The notes beneath the pieces were generated by a model, which saw only the letters and a list, made by a program, of their open reading frames with translations, searched no databases and was not told the origin of the DNA. From positions 124,001-188,000 of the forward strand of contig NZ_JAGSGB010000001.1 in NCBI RefSeq assembly GCF_020092905.1: a stretch of DNA of 64,000 nucleotides, written 5' to 3'. This DNA is from Pacificimonas aurantium. GTDB taxonomy: Bacteria; Pseudomonadota; Alphaproteobacteria; Sphingomonadales; Sphingomonadaceae. This document shows positions 1 through 8,626 of the stretch, piece after piece (within the stretch, counting starts at the first letter, position 1; the number at the start of each line of letters is the position of its first letter). Position numbers and translations under genes: made by a program.

Positions 1-29
1 TCCGTCGTTCGCGGCGGAGCTATTTTTTT
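1..29 (+). terminator. Intrinsic terminator of an upstream gene
   Basis: Bases 1-7 pair with 12-18 (one G-T wobble) around a TTCG tetraloop. After the short spacer GCTA comes a run of seven T (23-29). This is a textbook rho-independent terminator for a plus-strand gene left of the window. The stem may continue leftwards. Confidence 0.75.
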
Positions 30-81
30 GCCTTCCAGATAAGACGGCCACCGGCGCGGCGGCTTTGTCCTACATAGATTT

Positions 82-135
82 TTTGTATTACAATTCTTGG
101 ATAAGGCAGAACGCAAGGTGTGCTTTGTATTACAA
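82..135. repeat. Two copies of TTTGTATTACAA
   Basis: The 12-mer TTTGTATTACAA occurs at 82-93 and again at 124-135, start to start 42 bp. Each copy is a near-palindrome, and the second is extended by flanking GC/GC to a longer imperfect dyad. It could be a pair of regulator sites or part of the repeat-rich DNA that follows. No gene start lies close by. Confidence 0.5.
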
Positions 136-145
136 AGCTACCTTG

Positions 146-533
146 GCAAGGGAGACGCTAAGCGCTCTCCCGTTGCATCCCTCTCGCAGTTGGTGCGAAA
201 AGTAGGCATCCCGAGGATCTGGCCTGATTGCCAGACGTCGGAGCCATATTCCGCACCAAAGACCGTATCGTCGGTCAATCACTCGCAAGGGAGACTTCGC
301 TCTCCCTTTGCAAACCCATCGCTTCTTTCAGAAAGATCAAAGGGAGCGTTTCGGCAGCTCCCTTGTGAAATCCCATCGACAATGGGAGCGTGTCGGCTCC
401 CCTCGACCCCATGACCGAAAGGGGCGTTTCGCAGCCCCTCTGGACACCCCCGACCAACCGTTCGCCGATTGGATGCCGTCGGGGACTTTCGAATCCCTGA
501 ACCGCCGACCATATTTTGGAGAATGCCCTCTCC
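146..533. repeat. Array of related GGGAG...CTCCC hairpins
   Basis: At least five short hairpins of one family lie at about 146-176, 285-311, 338-365, 384-401 and 420-439, with a weaker one at 518-533. The arms read GGGAG(C)/(G)CTCCC, and the loop is often GTTTCG-like. In the 420-439 copy both arms change together to GGGGC/GCCCC, so pairing is kept. An extra stem GACCG/CGGTC lies at 261-276. Spacing is irregular and the DNA between copies is unrelated. I see no credible gene here: the short ORFs lack start context and protein-like composition. Confidence 0.6.
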
Positions 534-539
534 ACCTGG

Positions 540-799
540 ACCTAACCATGTCGCAAGCGTCTGGCCGTTGCATCACCTACGGGTGACCTGACAATCCGCT
601 GTCAGGTCGCCACAGAGTAGGCCAAAACCAAGCTTGAGCTTGGATATCAGTCAGGGATATGAATTGGCTTCAAAAAAAGAGCACGCAAGACTAGACAAAT
701 GTGAGATATTCGAGGCATTCTTAGGTATATTAAGTTTCACTTTTTTACGTGAAATCAACAGAATAACCTAGACAGCTATTAATGCATGAAAGCTAGCGA
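540..799 (+). promoter_or_regulatory. AT-rich leader of the methyltransferase cassette
   Basis: This stretch has no convincing gene. It is AT-rich and contains a dyad TTTCAC (735-740) / GTGAAA (749-754) about 45 bp before the methyltransferase start, which is a plausible regulator site. No strong Shine-Dalgarno sequence precedes the ATG at 800. Confidence 0.35.
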
Positions 800-3514
800 A
801 TGAACGTAGCGGAAATTGAACTTAAACTCAGCGAGTTGGTCGCAGAGCCCTTTGACGGCGCTGAGTTCCCTTTCGCGTTCGCAGAAATCTACCACGCCCC
901 GAAAGCCACACTCACAAAGCTCCGCAATAGCCAAGACGGCAAACAAGATTTGTTCGGCGGATTTTTATGGAAGAAGAAATACTACTTTCAGCCAGCCGAT
1001 AGCGGACAGTCAGCCGAAACACTCGAAGAGCTGAAAGCACGCAAATTTGCCCGAACGGAGAGTCCCCGTTTTCTCATTTCTACCGATGGGGCAGAATTTT
1101 CGGCATTCGACACCAAAGCCGACGAGTCCGTTCACTGCGCTTATGGCGAGCTGAATGACAATTTCGATTTCTTCTTGCCGTTGGCTGGCATCGAGAAATT
1201 CGAAGCAATTGAGGAAAACCCCGCCGACATTAAGGCGGCTGGACGTCTTGCAAAATTCCACGATGAAATCATTCGTGCCAATCCCGAGTGGGCAGACGAG
1301 GGAAAGCGGCATGAGCTGAACCTGTTCATGACCCGAATTCTCTTTTGCATGTATGCGGAAGACACAGGGATCATTCCTGAGAACTTGTTTTCCAAAACGG
1401 TCACCGAGTGGGGAGGTCCAGACGGCAGCTCACTGCGCATCGTTCTCAAGCAGATTTTCGATGTAATGAATGTTGCCGAGAGTGACAGAGATGGCGGGGC
1501 AACGCATATCAATGCGTTTCCTTTCGTCAATGGCGGTTTGTTCGCTGACCAGACCGAAGTTCCGACATTCAGCAAGCGTGCCACGCGTTATATGTTGGAG
1601 GCATCAGAGCTCGACTGGCGCGAAATCAATCCCGACATTTTCGGATCAATGATCCAGGCTGTGGTTGATGAGGAAATGCGCGGCGATCTGGGCATGCATT
1701 ATACCTCGGTCCCGAATATTATGAAGGTATTGCAGCCGCTCTTCCTTATGTCATTGGAGGAGGAGCTGGCAGAGGCGCATGGTCATCGTGAAGAGCGGTC
1801 CATGCTCAAGAAGCTGCGCAACCGTATCTCAAAAATCCGCGTCTTTGATCCAGCCTGTGGATCGGGAAACTTCCTGATTATCGCTTACCGCGAACTCCGA
1901 CAGATCGAGATGCGCATCTTCCAACGAGAGGATGAGCTAGAGGGTGGCCAGACAAAAGTCCGCTGGGAAAGCGGGATCAAACTCTCAAACTTCTTCGGTA
2001 TTGAGTATGCAGACTTCGCCGCCGAGACTGCAAAGCTATCTCTTTGGATCGCCGAGTATCAAATGAATGTGCGCTTCAAAGAGATGTTTGGCGAAGCGCC
2101 ATCCCCGCTTCCACTTACTGAGGGCGGAAACATAGTTCACGGAAACGCTCTCAGGGAAAACTGGCTGGAGGTTTGCCCACCCGCTGATGACGAGGAGGTA
2201 GAAACGTATCTTTGCGGAAACCCGCCATACCTCGGCAGCACTTATCAAAACGCAGAGCAAAAAAGAGATATGGAGCTGGTCTTTTCCTCCTTCTCAAGCA
2301 GTTACAAGAATCTGGACTATGTTTCAGCTTGGTATCTAAAGGCTTCTGATTTCATCAACATTGCAGGCGGGCACGCTGCTTTTGTTGCAACAAACTCTTT
2401 GTGCCAAGGTGACTCAGTAGGCCTGCTTTGGCCTCTAATTTTCTCTAGAAATCTGGAGATATCTTTCGCTCATCAATCCTTTCCTTGGCGCAACCTTGCG
2501 TCCAAGAACGCTGCTGTATTCTGTGTAATTGTCGGCATTCGACAAAGGTCCAATGCAGCTAAGCTTCTGTTCTCTGATCAGATTGCGAGGCGGGTAAAGA
2601 ACATCGGGCCATATCTTATTGAGATGCCAGATATAATTGTTTCTAAGACTAGAAAGCCGATACAGGGTTTCCCGACAATGGACTATGGAAACAAGCCAAC
2701 CGATGGTGGGAACCTCATACTAACACCAGTTGAACACGAGGAAATCGTCGAGGCCTCTCCAAAGGCCTCTAAATTCTTGAGGAGATTATACGGGTCGCAG
2801 GAGATCGTAAAAGGCATCGAGAGATGGTGCGTTTGGATAAATGACTCTGCTACCGACGAAGCAATGCAAATCCCTCAGATAGCAAAGCGGGTGGAAGCGG
2901 TCAGAAAATTTAGAGAGGAGAGCAAAGCAGAATCAACGCGGGATTTTGCAAAGTTCGCTTACAGATTTCGTCAAGTACAAGGCAATTGTGATGCGGAGCA
3001 CGTCATAGTTATTCCTAGAGTGACTACGGATCGAAGAAAGTATCTGCCCGTGGGCCTGGTCTCTGACCAAGGGATCGTCCTAGATTCTGCTTTTGCAATC
3101 TATGAGGGCAGCATCGCGGTTTTTGCGATACTGAGCAGCCTAATGCACATTACGTGGGTAAAGGCAGTTTGTGGCAAACTAAAATCCGATTATCGGTATT
3201 CAAATACTATGGGCTATAATGCCTTCCCGCTGCCGAAACTGGAAGGTCGCCAACTTTCTGAATTAGAAAACATTGGGTGGCAAATCTTACAAGAAAGGGA
3301 AAGCCATGCAGGCGCTTCGCTAGCATGGCTCTACGATCCAAAGACCATGCCGAATGGATTAAAAGAATGTCACGGCCTCTTGGATGACACGCTAGAGAAA
3401 ATTTATATCGGTCGTCCATTCAAGGACGATACTGAACGACTTGAACACCTCTTCAAAATGTATGCGGAGATGACCGCCAAAAACGATAAAAAGAAAGTGA
3501 GGGCGAATGCCTGA
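800..3514 (+). CDS. MmeI-like N6-adenine DNA methyltransferase
   Basis: The 904-residue protein carries the class I adenine methyltransferase signature: motif I DPACGSG at residues 350-356 (SAM binding) and catalytic motif IV NPPY at 474-477. A roughly 340-residue N-terminal region and a long C-terminal region match the MmeI-type layout (N-terminal domain, helical spacer, methylase, target recognition, C-terminal domain). In true MmeI the N-terminus is a nuclease with a D...ExK motif. Here the matching stretch reads LWKKK near residues 56-60 and I see no ExK, so this subunit probably only methylates. Its stop overlaps the helicase start by 8 bp, indicating an operon with the next two genes. 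Codon and base use are more AT-rich than the chromosome to the right, suggesting acquisition. Target sequence unknown. Confidence 0.85.
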   Translation: MNVAEIELKLSELVAEPFDGAEFPFAFAEIYHAPKATLTKLRNSQDGKQDLFGGFLWKKKYYFQPADSGQSAETLEELKARKFARTESPRFLISTDGAEFSAFDTKADESVHCAYGELNDNFDFFLPLAGIEKFEAIEENPADIKAAGRLAKFHDEIIRANPEWADEGKRHELNLFMTRILFCMYAEDTGIIPENLFSKTVTEWGGPDGSSLRIVLKQIFDVMNVAESDRDGGATHINAFPFVNGGLFADQTEVPTFSKRATRYMLEASELDWREINPDIFGSMIQAVVDEEMRGDLGMHYTSVPNIMKVLQPLFLMSLEEELAEAHGHREERSMLKKLRNRISKIRVFDPACGSGNFLIIAYRELRQIEMRIFQREDELEGGQTKVRWESGIKLSNFFGIEYADFAAETAKLSLWIAEYQMNVRFKEMFGEAPSPLPLTEGGNIVHGNALRENWLEVCPPADDEEVETYLCGNPPYLGSTYQNAEQKRDMELVFSSFSSSYKNLDYVSAWYLKASDFINIAGGHAAFVATNSLCQGDSVGLLWPLIFSRNLEISFAHQSFPWRNLASKNAAVFCVIVGIRQRSNAAKLLFSDQIARRVKNIGPYLIEMPDIIVSKTRKPIQGFPTMDYGNKPTDGGNLILTPVEHEEIVEASPKASKFLRRLYGSQEIVKGIERWCVWINDSATDEAMQIPQIAKRVEAVRKFREESKAESTRDFAKFAYRFRQVQGNCDAEHVIVIPRVTTDRRKYLPVGLVSDQGIVLDSAFAIYEGSIAVFAILSSLMHITWVKAVCGKLKSDYRYSNTMGYNAFPLPKLEGRQLSELENIGWQILQERESHAGASLAWLYDPKTMPNGLKECHGLLDDTLEKIYIGRPFKDDTERLEHLFKMYAEMTAKNDKKKVRANA

Positions 3515-5504
3515 TTTTGTAAACATCACCTATGGTCAAACGGGAGATAGCCAAAAATCAAATGCCATGGGTATGCGGGCAATGCAGGAGCGCGCTTATC
3601 AAGATAGAGGCGCACAATATCTGCTGGTGAAGGCTCCGCCAGCATCAGGAAAATCCCGAGCGTTAATGTTCATTGGTTTGGACAAACTCGAAAATCAGGG
3701 CGTGCGCAAAGTCATCGTTGCAGTACCAGAACGCTCGATTGGATCATCGTTCAAATCCACTGATTTGACGTCGCATGGTTTCTATCGTGACTGGCAGGTG
3801 GATGACCGTTGGAACCTTTGCACACCTGGGGGCGATGGCTCTGCGAGCAAAGTGAAGGCCTTTGCGGAATTTATGGCATCTGACGCAGAGGTCTTGGTTT
3901 GCACCCATGCAACTCTGCGCTTTGCATTTGAGCAAATCGGGGCTGAGCCCTTTTCCAACTGCCTAGTTGCAGTCGATGAATTCCATCATGCTTCGGCTGA
4001 TGCAGACAACAAATTGGGTGAAGTTGTCAGGACGCTGATGGCCGATGGCAATGTTCACATTGTCGCTATGACAGGCTCATATTTTCGCGGTGACAGGCTG
4101 CCCGTATTGCGCGCGGAGGATGAAGAGAAGTTCACTCGAGTTAGCTACACCTACTACGAGCAGCTCAATGGCTATTCGCATCTCCGAACCCTAGGGATTG
4201 GATATCATTTTTATCGTGGTCGCTATCTTGAGGCGATTGCCGAAGTTCTTGACCCAAGCAAGAAGACCATCATCCATATTCCGAATGTGAATGCAGGTGA
4301 GTCCACCAAGGAAAAATATGACGAGGTTGATCGCATAATCGACCTGCTTGGCGAAGTGGTCGAGACTGATCCCAAAACGGGCTTCCACCATGTTAAGCAA
4401 GCCAACGGCAACATTCTCAAAGTTGCTGACTTGGTTGAAGATGAGTTGAAAACGAGGGACGTTGTTATCAACGCCCTGCGGCATATCGAAAAGCCCGAAG
4501 ACGTTGACATCATCATCGCGCTTGGGATGGCTAAGGAAGGCTTCGATTGGATTTATTGCGAACACGCGCTGACCGTTGGCTATCGCGGTTCCCTCACTGA
4601 GATAATCCAAATTATCGGACGAGCGACTAGAGATGCCCCTGGCAAATCCCATGCTCAATTCACAAACCTGATTGCTGAGCCTGATACCAGCGCTGAAGTT
4701 GTCACCAACGCAGTAAACGACATGCTCAAGGCCATCGCATGTTCGTTGTTGATGGAACAAGTGCTGGCACCGAATTTCAAATTCAAAACTAGACCATCAG
4801 ATGACGATGTAGATGGAGGCTCCAAGACGGTCGATATCGAATACACCTTTGATGAAAGTACGATTGCGATTAATGGGCTTCGCGAACCATCCTCAAACTG
4901 CACGTATCAGATTTTAGAGAATGATATAGCCGATCTGACAGCGGCAATCTTCCAAGACGAGCGTGTTTTGAAAGCGGCTATGAACCCTGAGGAAATCCCG
5001 CCCGAGGTCGTCAATCAGGTTTATATCCCCAAGGTAATCGAGACAAAATATCCTGATCTGACCGAGGATGAGGTCGAGGAGGTCAGGCAGCATGTCGTGA
5101 CGAATGCGCTCTTGAAAGGTTCGAACCCAAGCGGTCTTCCCGAGCAGGATCAAGAGTCGAATACGCGCTTTGTCAAAATGGCTGAAAAATTCATCAAGAT
5201 CGAAGACCTCGACATCGACCTTATCGACACCATCAATCCATTTCAGCTTGCGTATGAGGTAATGTCTAAATCGGTAACGGCCGATGTTCTCAAGCGTATT
5301 CATGAGACGATCACGGCGAAGAAAATACCGATGACTGAAGATGAGGCGGTAACTCTTTATCCGCGCATTAAAGCGTTCACAAAAGATAATGGCAGAGAAC
5401 CAAGCTTATCAAGCGCCAACCCGCTGGAGCGCCGCATGGCAGAAGGCTTGGCGTGGATACGTGAAGCCAAGAAGAAGAAAATGCGTGAGGCTCTAGGTAG
5501 CTAA
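3507..5504 (+). CDS. SF2 DEAD/DEAH-type helicase of the R-M cassette
   Basis: The 665-residue protein has helicase motif I PPASGKS (44-50), motif II DEFHH (157-161), motif III TGS (189-191) and motif VI QIIGRATRD (368-376). It is therefore a superfamily 2 ATP-dependent translocase or helicase. The ~290 residues after motif VI have no nuclease motif that I recognise. The gene starts inside the end of the methyltransferase gene and stops 3 bp before the GIY-YIG gene, so the three are co-transcribed and translationally coupled. Known relatives in restriction systems translocate DNA and hand it to a nuclease. By inference this protein couples recognition by the methyltransferase to cleavage by the third protein. 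Confidence 0.85.
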   Translation: MPDFVNITYGQTGDSQKSNAMGMRAMQERAYQDRGAQYLLVKAPPASGKSRALMFIGLDKLENQGVRKVIVAVPERSIGSSFKSTDLTSHGFYRDWQVDDRWNLCTPGGDGSASKVKAFAEFMASDAEVLVCTHATLRFAFEQIGAEPFSNCLVAVDEFHHASADADNKLGEVVRTLMADGNVHIVAMTGSYFRGDRLPVLRAEDEEKFTRVSYTYYEQLNGYSHLRTLGIGYHFYRGRYLEAIAEVLDPSKKTIIHIPNVNAGESTKEKYDEVDRIIDLLGEVVETDPKTGFHHVKQANGNILKVADLVEDELKTRDVVINALRHIEKPEDVDIIIALGMAKEGFDWIYCEHALTVGYRGSLTEIIQIIGRATRDAPGKSHAQFTNLIAEPDTSAEVVTNAVNDMLKAIACSLLMEQVLAPNFKFKTRPSDDDVDGGSKTVDIEYTFDESTIAINGLREPSSNCTYQILENDIADLTAAIFQDERVLKAAMNPEEIPPEVVNQVYIPKVIETKYPDLTEDEVEEVRQHVVTNALLKGSNPSGLPEQDQESNTRFVKMAEKFIKIEDLDIDLIDTINPFQLAYEVMSKSVTADVLKRIHETITAKKIPMTEDEAVTLYPRIKAFTKDNGREPSLSSANPLERRMAEGLAWIREAKKKKMREALGS

Positions 5505-5507
5505 GTT

Positions 5508-6689
5508 ATGCCAAAACGCTCGCTTGATGACATTTTTGAAGAAGATGACGAGCTTGGTTTGCTGAACGTCAAACTTGGCAGTTCCAATGTCACCACTGAC
5601 GCCGACCGAGTTCGAGCAAAATTTGAAGAGATAAACGCCTTCATTGACAGGTATGGTCGCGTCCCAGGGGAGGGTGAGAAACCTTCCGTCTCTGAGCGTA
5701 GCTTGCAAATTAGCTTGAATAGCATCTCATCCAATTCTGATTATCTCGCTGAGCTGTCATTGATTGACAAGCACGGGCTACTGTCTGAATCGAAAGTTAT
5801 TGAGACGCCAAAATCGCTGGATGATATCTTGGCCGAAGATGACGACATTTTAAGCACTCCTTCTGATGTTATCTTCGAATACAAACATGCACAGCCGCCT
5901 AAGGCACGGCCAGATAGAGTTTCAGAACGAAAGCAGTGTGAGGAATTTGAGCAATTCAAGCCGTTGTTTGACGAATGCGCAGCCGACATCAAATCGGGAC
6001 GGCGGAAAACACGCAAATTTGCCAATGAGCAGGAGATCGGTGCGGGTCAGTTCTTCATTTTGAACGGCATCATGGTTTATGTTGCTGAGGTTCACGACCC
6101 CCACATACGGAATGGAAAACGCAATGCCCGTCTTCGCCTGATTTTTGGGAACGGCACGGAAGGAAATAACCTACTTCGCTCACTGGCAACCGAATTGTAT
6201 AAAGACCCTCATGGACGTCGGGTGACAGAAATCGAGGCTGGTCCGCTTTTCTCGGATAAGCCAGAGGAAGGTGATACGCAGACTGGCATTTTGTACGTCG
6301 TGAAAAGCCTCTCAGAAGACCCTCAGATTAAAGATTTAGACGGCACTTTGTTCAAGATTGGCTTCACGAAGAGCCGAATTGAAACTCGCATACAAAATGC
6401 GAAAGACGATCCTACCTTTCTCATGGCTCCAGTTCAGCCTGTCAAAACTTACTCCCTCTACAATATCGATCGCGTAAAACTCGAAAACCTAATCCATAAG
6501 TTTTTTGCCTCAGCGTGCCTCGACATCGAGATCAAGGACCGCTTTGGAAAATCAGTCCGCCCGAGAGAATGGTTTTTACTAACTGTTGAGAGCATTGATG
6601 AAGCTGTGAGGCGCTTAATTGATGGCACTATCACAAATTATCGTTTCAACGGCGATACGGGGCAAATTGAAAGGCTTCCCACCCTCTGA
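5508..6689 (+). CDS. GIY-YIG (T5orf172/MUG113-like) nuclease
   Basis: The 393-residue protein has a C-terminal GIY-YIG domain: the GIY strand is GILYVV at 260-265, the YIG strand LFKIGFT at 281-287, followed by an Arg-containing helix and a Glu (residue 327, in KLENLIH) placed as the metal-binding catalytic Glu. The N-terminal ~130 residues are acidic and contain the motif SLDDI(F/L)xEDD twice (5-14 and 103-112). The middle part, about 140-250, is unassigned. It lies 3 bp after the helicase gene and is the last gene of the cassette. As the only recognisable nuclease in the cassette it is the likely cutter. The repeated acidic motif might dock to the helicase or methyltransferase, but that is speculation. 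Confidence 0.8.
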   Translation: MPKRSLDDIFEEDDELGLLNVKLGSSNVTTDADRVRAKFEEINAFIDRYGRVPGEGEKPSVSERSLQISLNSISSNSDYLAELSLIDKHGLLSESKVIETPKSLDDILAEDDDILSTPSDVIFEYKHAQPPKARPDRVSERKQCEEFEQFKPLFDECAADIKSGRRKTRKFANEQEIGAGQFFILNGIMVYVAEVHDPHIRNGKRNARLRLIFGNGTEGNNLLRSLATELYKDPHGRRVTEIEAGPLFSDKPEEGDTQTGILYVVKSLSEDPQIKDLDGTLFKIGFTKSRIETRIQNAKDDPTFLMAPVQPVKTYSLYNIDRVKLENLIHKFFASACLDIEIKDRFGKSVRPREWFLLTVESIDEAVRRLIDGTITNYRFNGDTGQIERLPTL

Positions 6690-6841
6690 CTCTAGGTTTG
6701 GCCTGCATTGCGTTTCAGATTTGATGCTCGTTGCTCATCGCGGCTGATGAGCTGCCTCATGGGCCAGACTAATGTAGGCGTGTCCACTTGTCTGAACCGG
6801 AGTCTAATCTGAGTTGAAGGCAAGGTTCATCGCGTCGTACT

Positions 6842-8087
6842 TTATCTATGCGGACCATCGCGCATTGAACGATCATTCTCCCTATCGTCGCGCAGGTTCT
6901 TCAGGTCCTTCTTCAGATCGCGTCCGAGCTGTTGAGCCTTTTGCAGAATGTCGCGCTGGCGTTTCAGATGGTCACGCTTTTCTCCAAGCTGTCTGTAAAC
7001 CAGCTTGTCGCGTTCGGTCTGATCTCGCTTAAAAGCCTCGTAGGCTTCAAGCTCATTTTGCTTCTTCGTCTTGCCGTACGCTCCAGTAATTCTATCAAAG
7101 AGGCCACGAAGTCCTTTATTGAAGCGGTCCTGTCTTGCCTTCAGTTCGGCAAAGGAGCGCGCCTGGTGCCGTTCGAGCAGAGACTTCCGTTCTCCCTGAT
7201 GTTTCTCGGTCAGCTGCCATAGAAGCTTTTTTTGATGCTCTTTGACCTGGGCGAGCTTGCGAGCCTCAGCCTGCCTAAGCTTCTCGACACCAGGCAAGAC
7301 AGATTTTGCCAAAGCCTCCTTGGCTGAAGAGACTGAAGGCAATGTTTCGGGATGCCCCAGCCGTTGCCGAACGTCTTTGGTTCTGACGCCGCAAAAGCGC
7401 GCAATGGCATAGACTTCGCCATTGAGGTCGGTCGCAACAAATCCACGCTGATCACCCTTGGCCAGTGCGAGGCCATGTTCCTGAAGTGCGCGGGCAAACG
7501 ATCGCTGATCGTCTGATTGTTTCCAGCAAGACTGGAAGATCGCCTTGAGTTCACGAGCATCCTGCCCTACGCGCTTTGCTTGCTGCCATTCGGCTAGCGA
7601 GAGACTTTTTGGGATCGCGCAAGGACGGCTGGATGAAGCCATCAGGCATTTGCCATCCATGCTCCAAATAGATTTCCTTGGACAGCTCCATCAACTTTCG
7701 CTTCGTGAATGAGAGAGGAATTGCCCTCATTTCCTCGCTGTTGATTCGGCTCCAAACGACATGGCAGTGCCTGCGATCGCCTTTTTCGTGAAAGACGATA
7801 GCGCGCGGCTGCCCTTGCAAACCTAACCTTTCTTCCGCCTGTGAAATGGTTTGCAAAAAGGTTTCGGTTCCGACCTTTTGTGAGGCCGGGGGATTGAGGC
7901 TAAGCGAGAAAAGATATTTCTGGCACCGCGTGCCTCGCGCCATAGCTTCCGCTTCTTTGAATGCGCTTGACAGGTCATCACCAGCAAATCCTGAGATTTC
8001 CTGGACCGTGACGTGCTCATTCTCAGGGCTCATCAAGTGGCGGGCTAGATTTTGCCCGTTGGCTCGCGAGTTGCCAACGAAAATCAC
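6842..8087 (-). pseudogene. MobA/VirD2-like relaxase, frameshifted
   Basis: Two overlapping ORFs together make one relaxase. The first (7551-8087, 178 residues) has the relaxase fold with the metal-binding motif HCHVVWSRIN. The second (6842 to about 7650) supplies the continuation SLSLAEWQQAKR and a long charged coiled-coil-like C-terminus. The frame changes at a run of five T (7606-7610, five A on the coding strand). Removing one base restores RDPKSLSLAEW, as expected for the family. A one-base insertion, a slippage site or a sequencing error could explain this. The gene start overlaps the end of mobC, so both form a mobilisation operon. If the break is real, the element cannot mobilise itself. 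Confidence 0.75.
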
Positions 8088-8506
8088 GGCCCCGAATCCC
8101 GCAGCCCGAGCGCTTCAATCAATGCTTCACGGATAAAGGCGATGTCGTTCGAGGCATCTTCAATCGCTGCCTGCGTTTCATGTGGTAATCCCAGCGTGCC
8201 GCTATTCGCGGCACGAGCCAGTTGATTCAGATTGTTTGAAAGCTGGGAGCGTCCAAGTGCACCCAGAACGCGCGCCAGTGCTTCATGGTCTTTAACGGGG
8301 CGCTTTCCCCGAGTCCGATGAGCAGGGGCGGCATCACCAATACAGCGATAGCGGATGTATGCGCTGAGAGTCAGATCGCCCGCTTTGCGTTCAAGTTCCG
8401 CACGTTCCTCATCAGTGAAACGCACTGAGACCGGCTTCCCATAGTCGGGAGCGCTCGGCTGTCCGACAGCCGCGCTGTTGAAGGGATCGCGAGACGACCC
8501 CCTCAC
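8084..8506 (-). CDS. mobC: MobC-like relaxosome accessory protein
   Basis: The 140-residue protein has a ribbon-helix-helix-like N-terminal part (PVSVRFTDEERAELERKA) and the MobC-type segment LGRSQLSNNLNQLARAAN. Such proteins bind oriT and help the relaxase open it. The start is GTG at 8506, and the tiny upstream ORF ends in TGA overlapping it (GTGA). The 3' end overlaps the relaxase start by 4 bp. No oriT could be identified by eye. Confidence 0.75.
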   Translation of the reverse strand: MRGSSRDPFNSAAVGQPSAPDYGKPVSVRFTDEERAELERKAGDLTLSAYIRYRCIGDAAPAHRTRGKRPVKDHEALARVLGALGRSQLSNNLNQLARAANSGTLGLPHETQAAIEDASNDIAFIREALIEALGLRDSGP

Positions 8507-8613
8507 GGTTTCGGCCCGGTAGGTCCTTTCAAGTCAGAGGATTTGAGATGGTCATTCCACTCAGCCAGAGTGTCGAATAGCGCGTTCGAAGTTTCTCCTT
8601 CCGGGCGCACCAT
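8503..8613 (-). CDS. Small ORF (36 aa) coupled to mobC
   Basis: A short ORF starts at ATG 8611-8613 and ends in TGA overlapping the mobC GTG start. The peptide is acidic to neutral, includes ALFDTLAEWNDHLKSSD, and ends with PTGPKP. The four-base overlap suggests real translation, perhaps as a leader or as the remaining C-terminus of a gene cut at the island edge. Only 13 bp separate its start from the stop of the molybdenum oxidoreductase gene. No function is assigned. Confidence 0.4.
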   Translation of the reverse strand: MVRPEGETSNALFDTLAEWNDHLKSSDLKGPTGPKP

Positions 8614-8626
8614 CACCTAACGCGGA

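Noticed and set aside
146-533. CRISPR array
   Set aside because: The repeated elements are short hairpins with variable sequence and irregular spacing, without near-identical 25-40 base repeats or uniform spacers, and no cas genes are present.
97-586. Short ORFs in the hairpin region
   Set aside because: Several overlapping frames are open on both strands, none has a ribosome site, and the translations are low-complexity readings of the repeats.
800-6689. Classical DISARM or BREX system
   Set aside because: There is no DrmA/B/C, PglZ or BrxC-type gene, and the helicase lacks accessory domains that I could recognise. Only the methylase resembles proteins of those systems.
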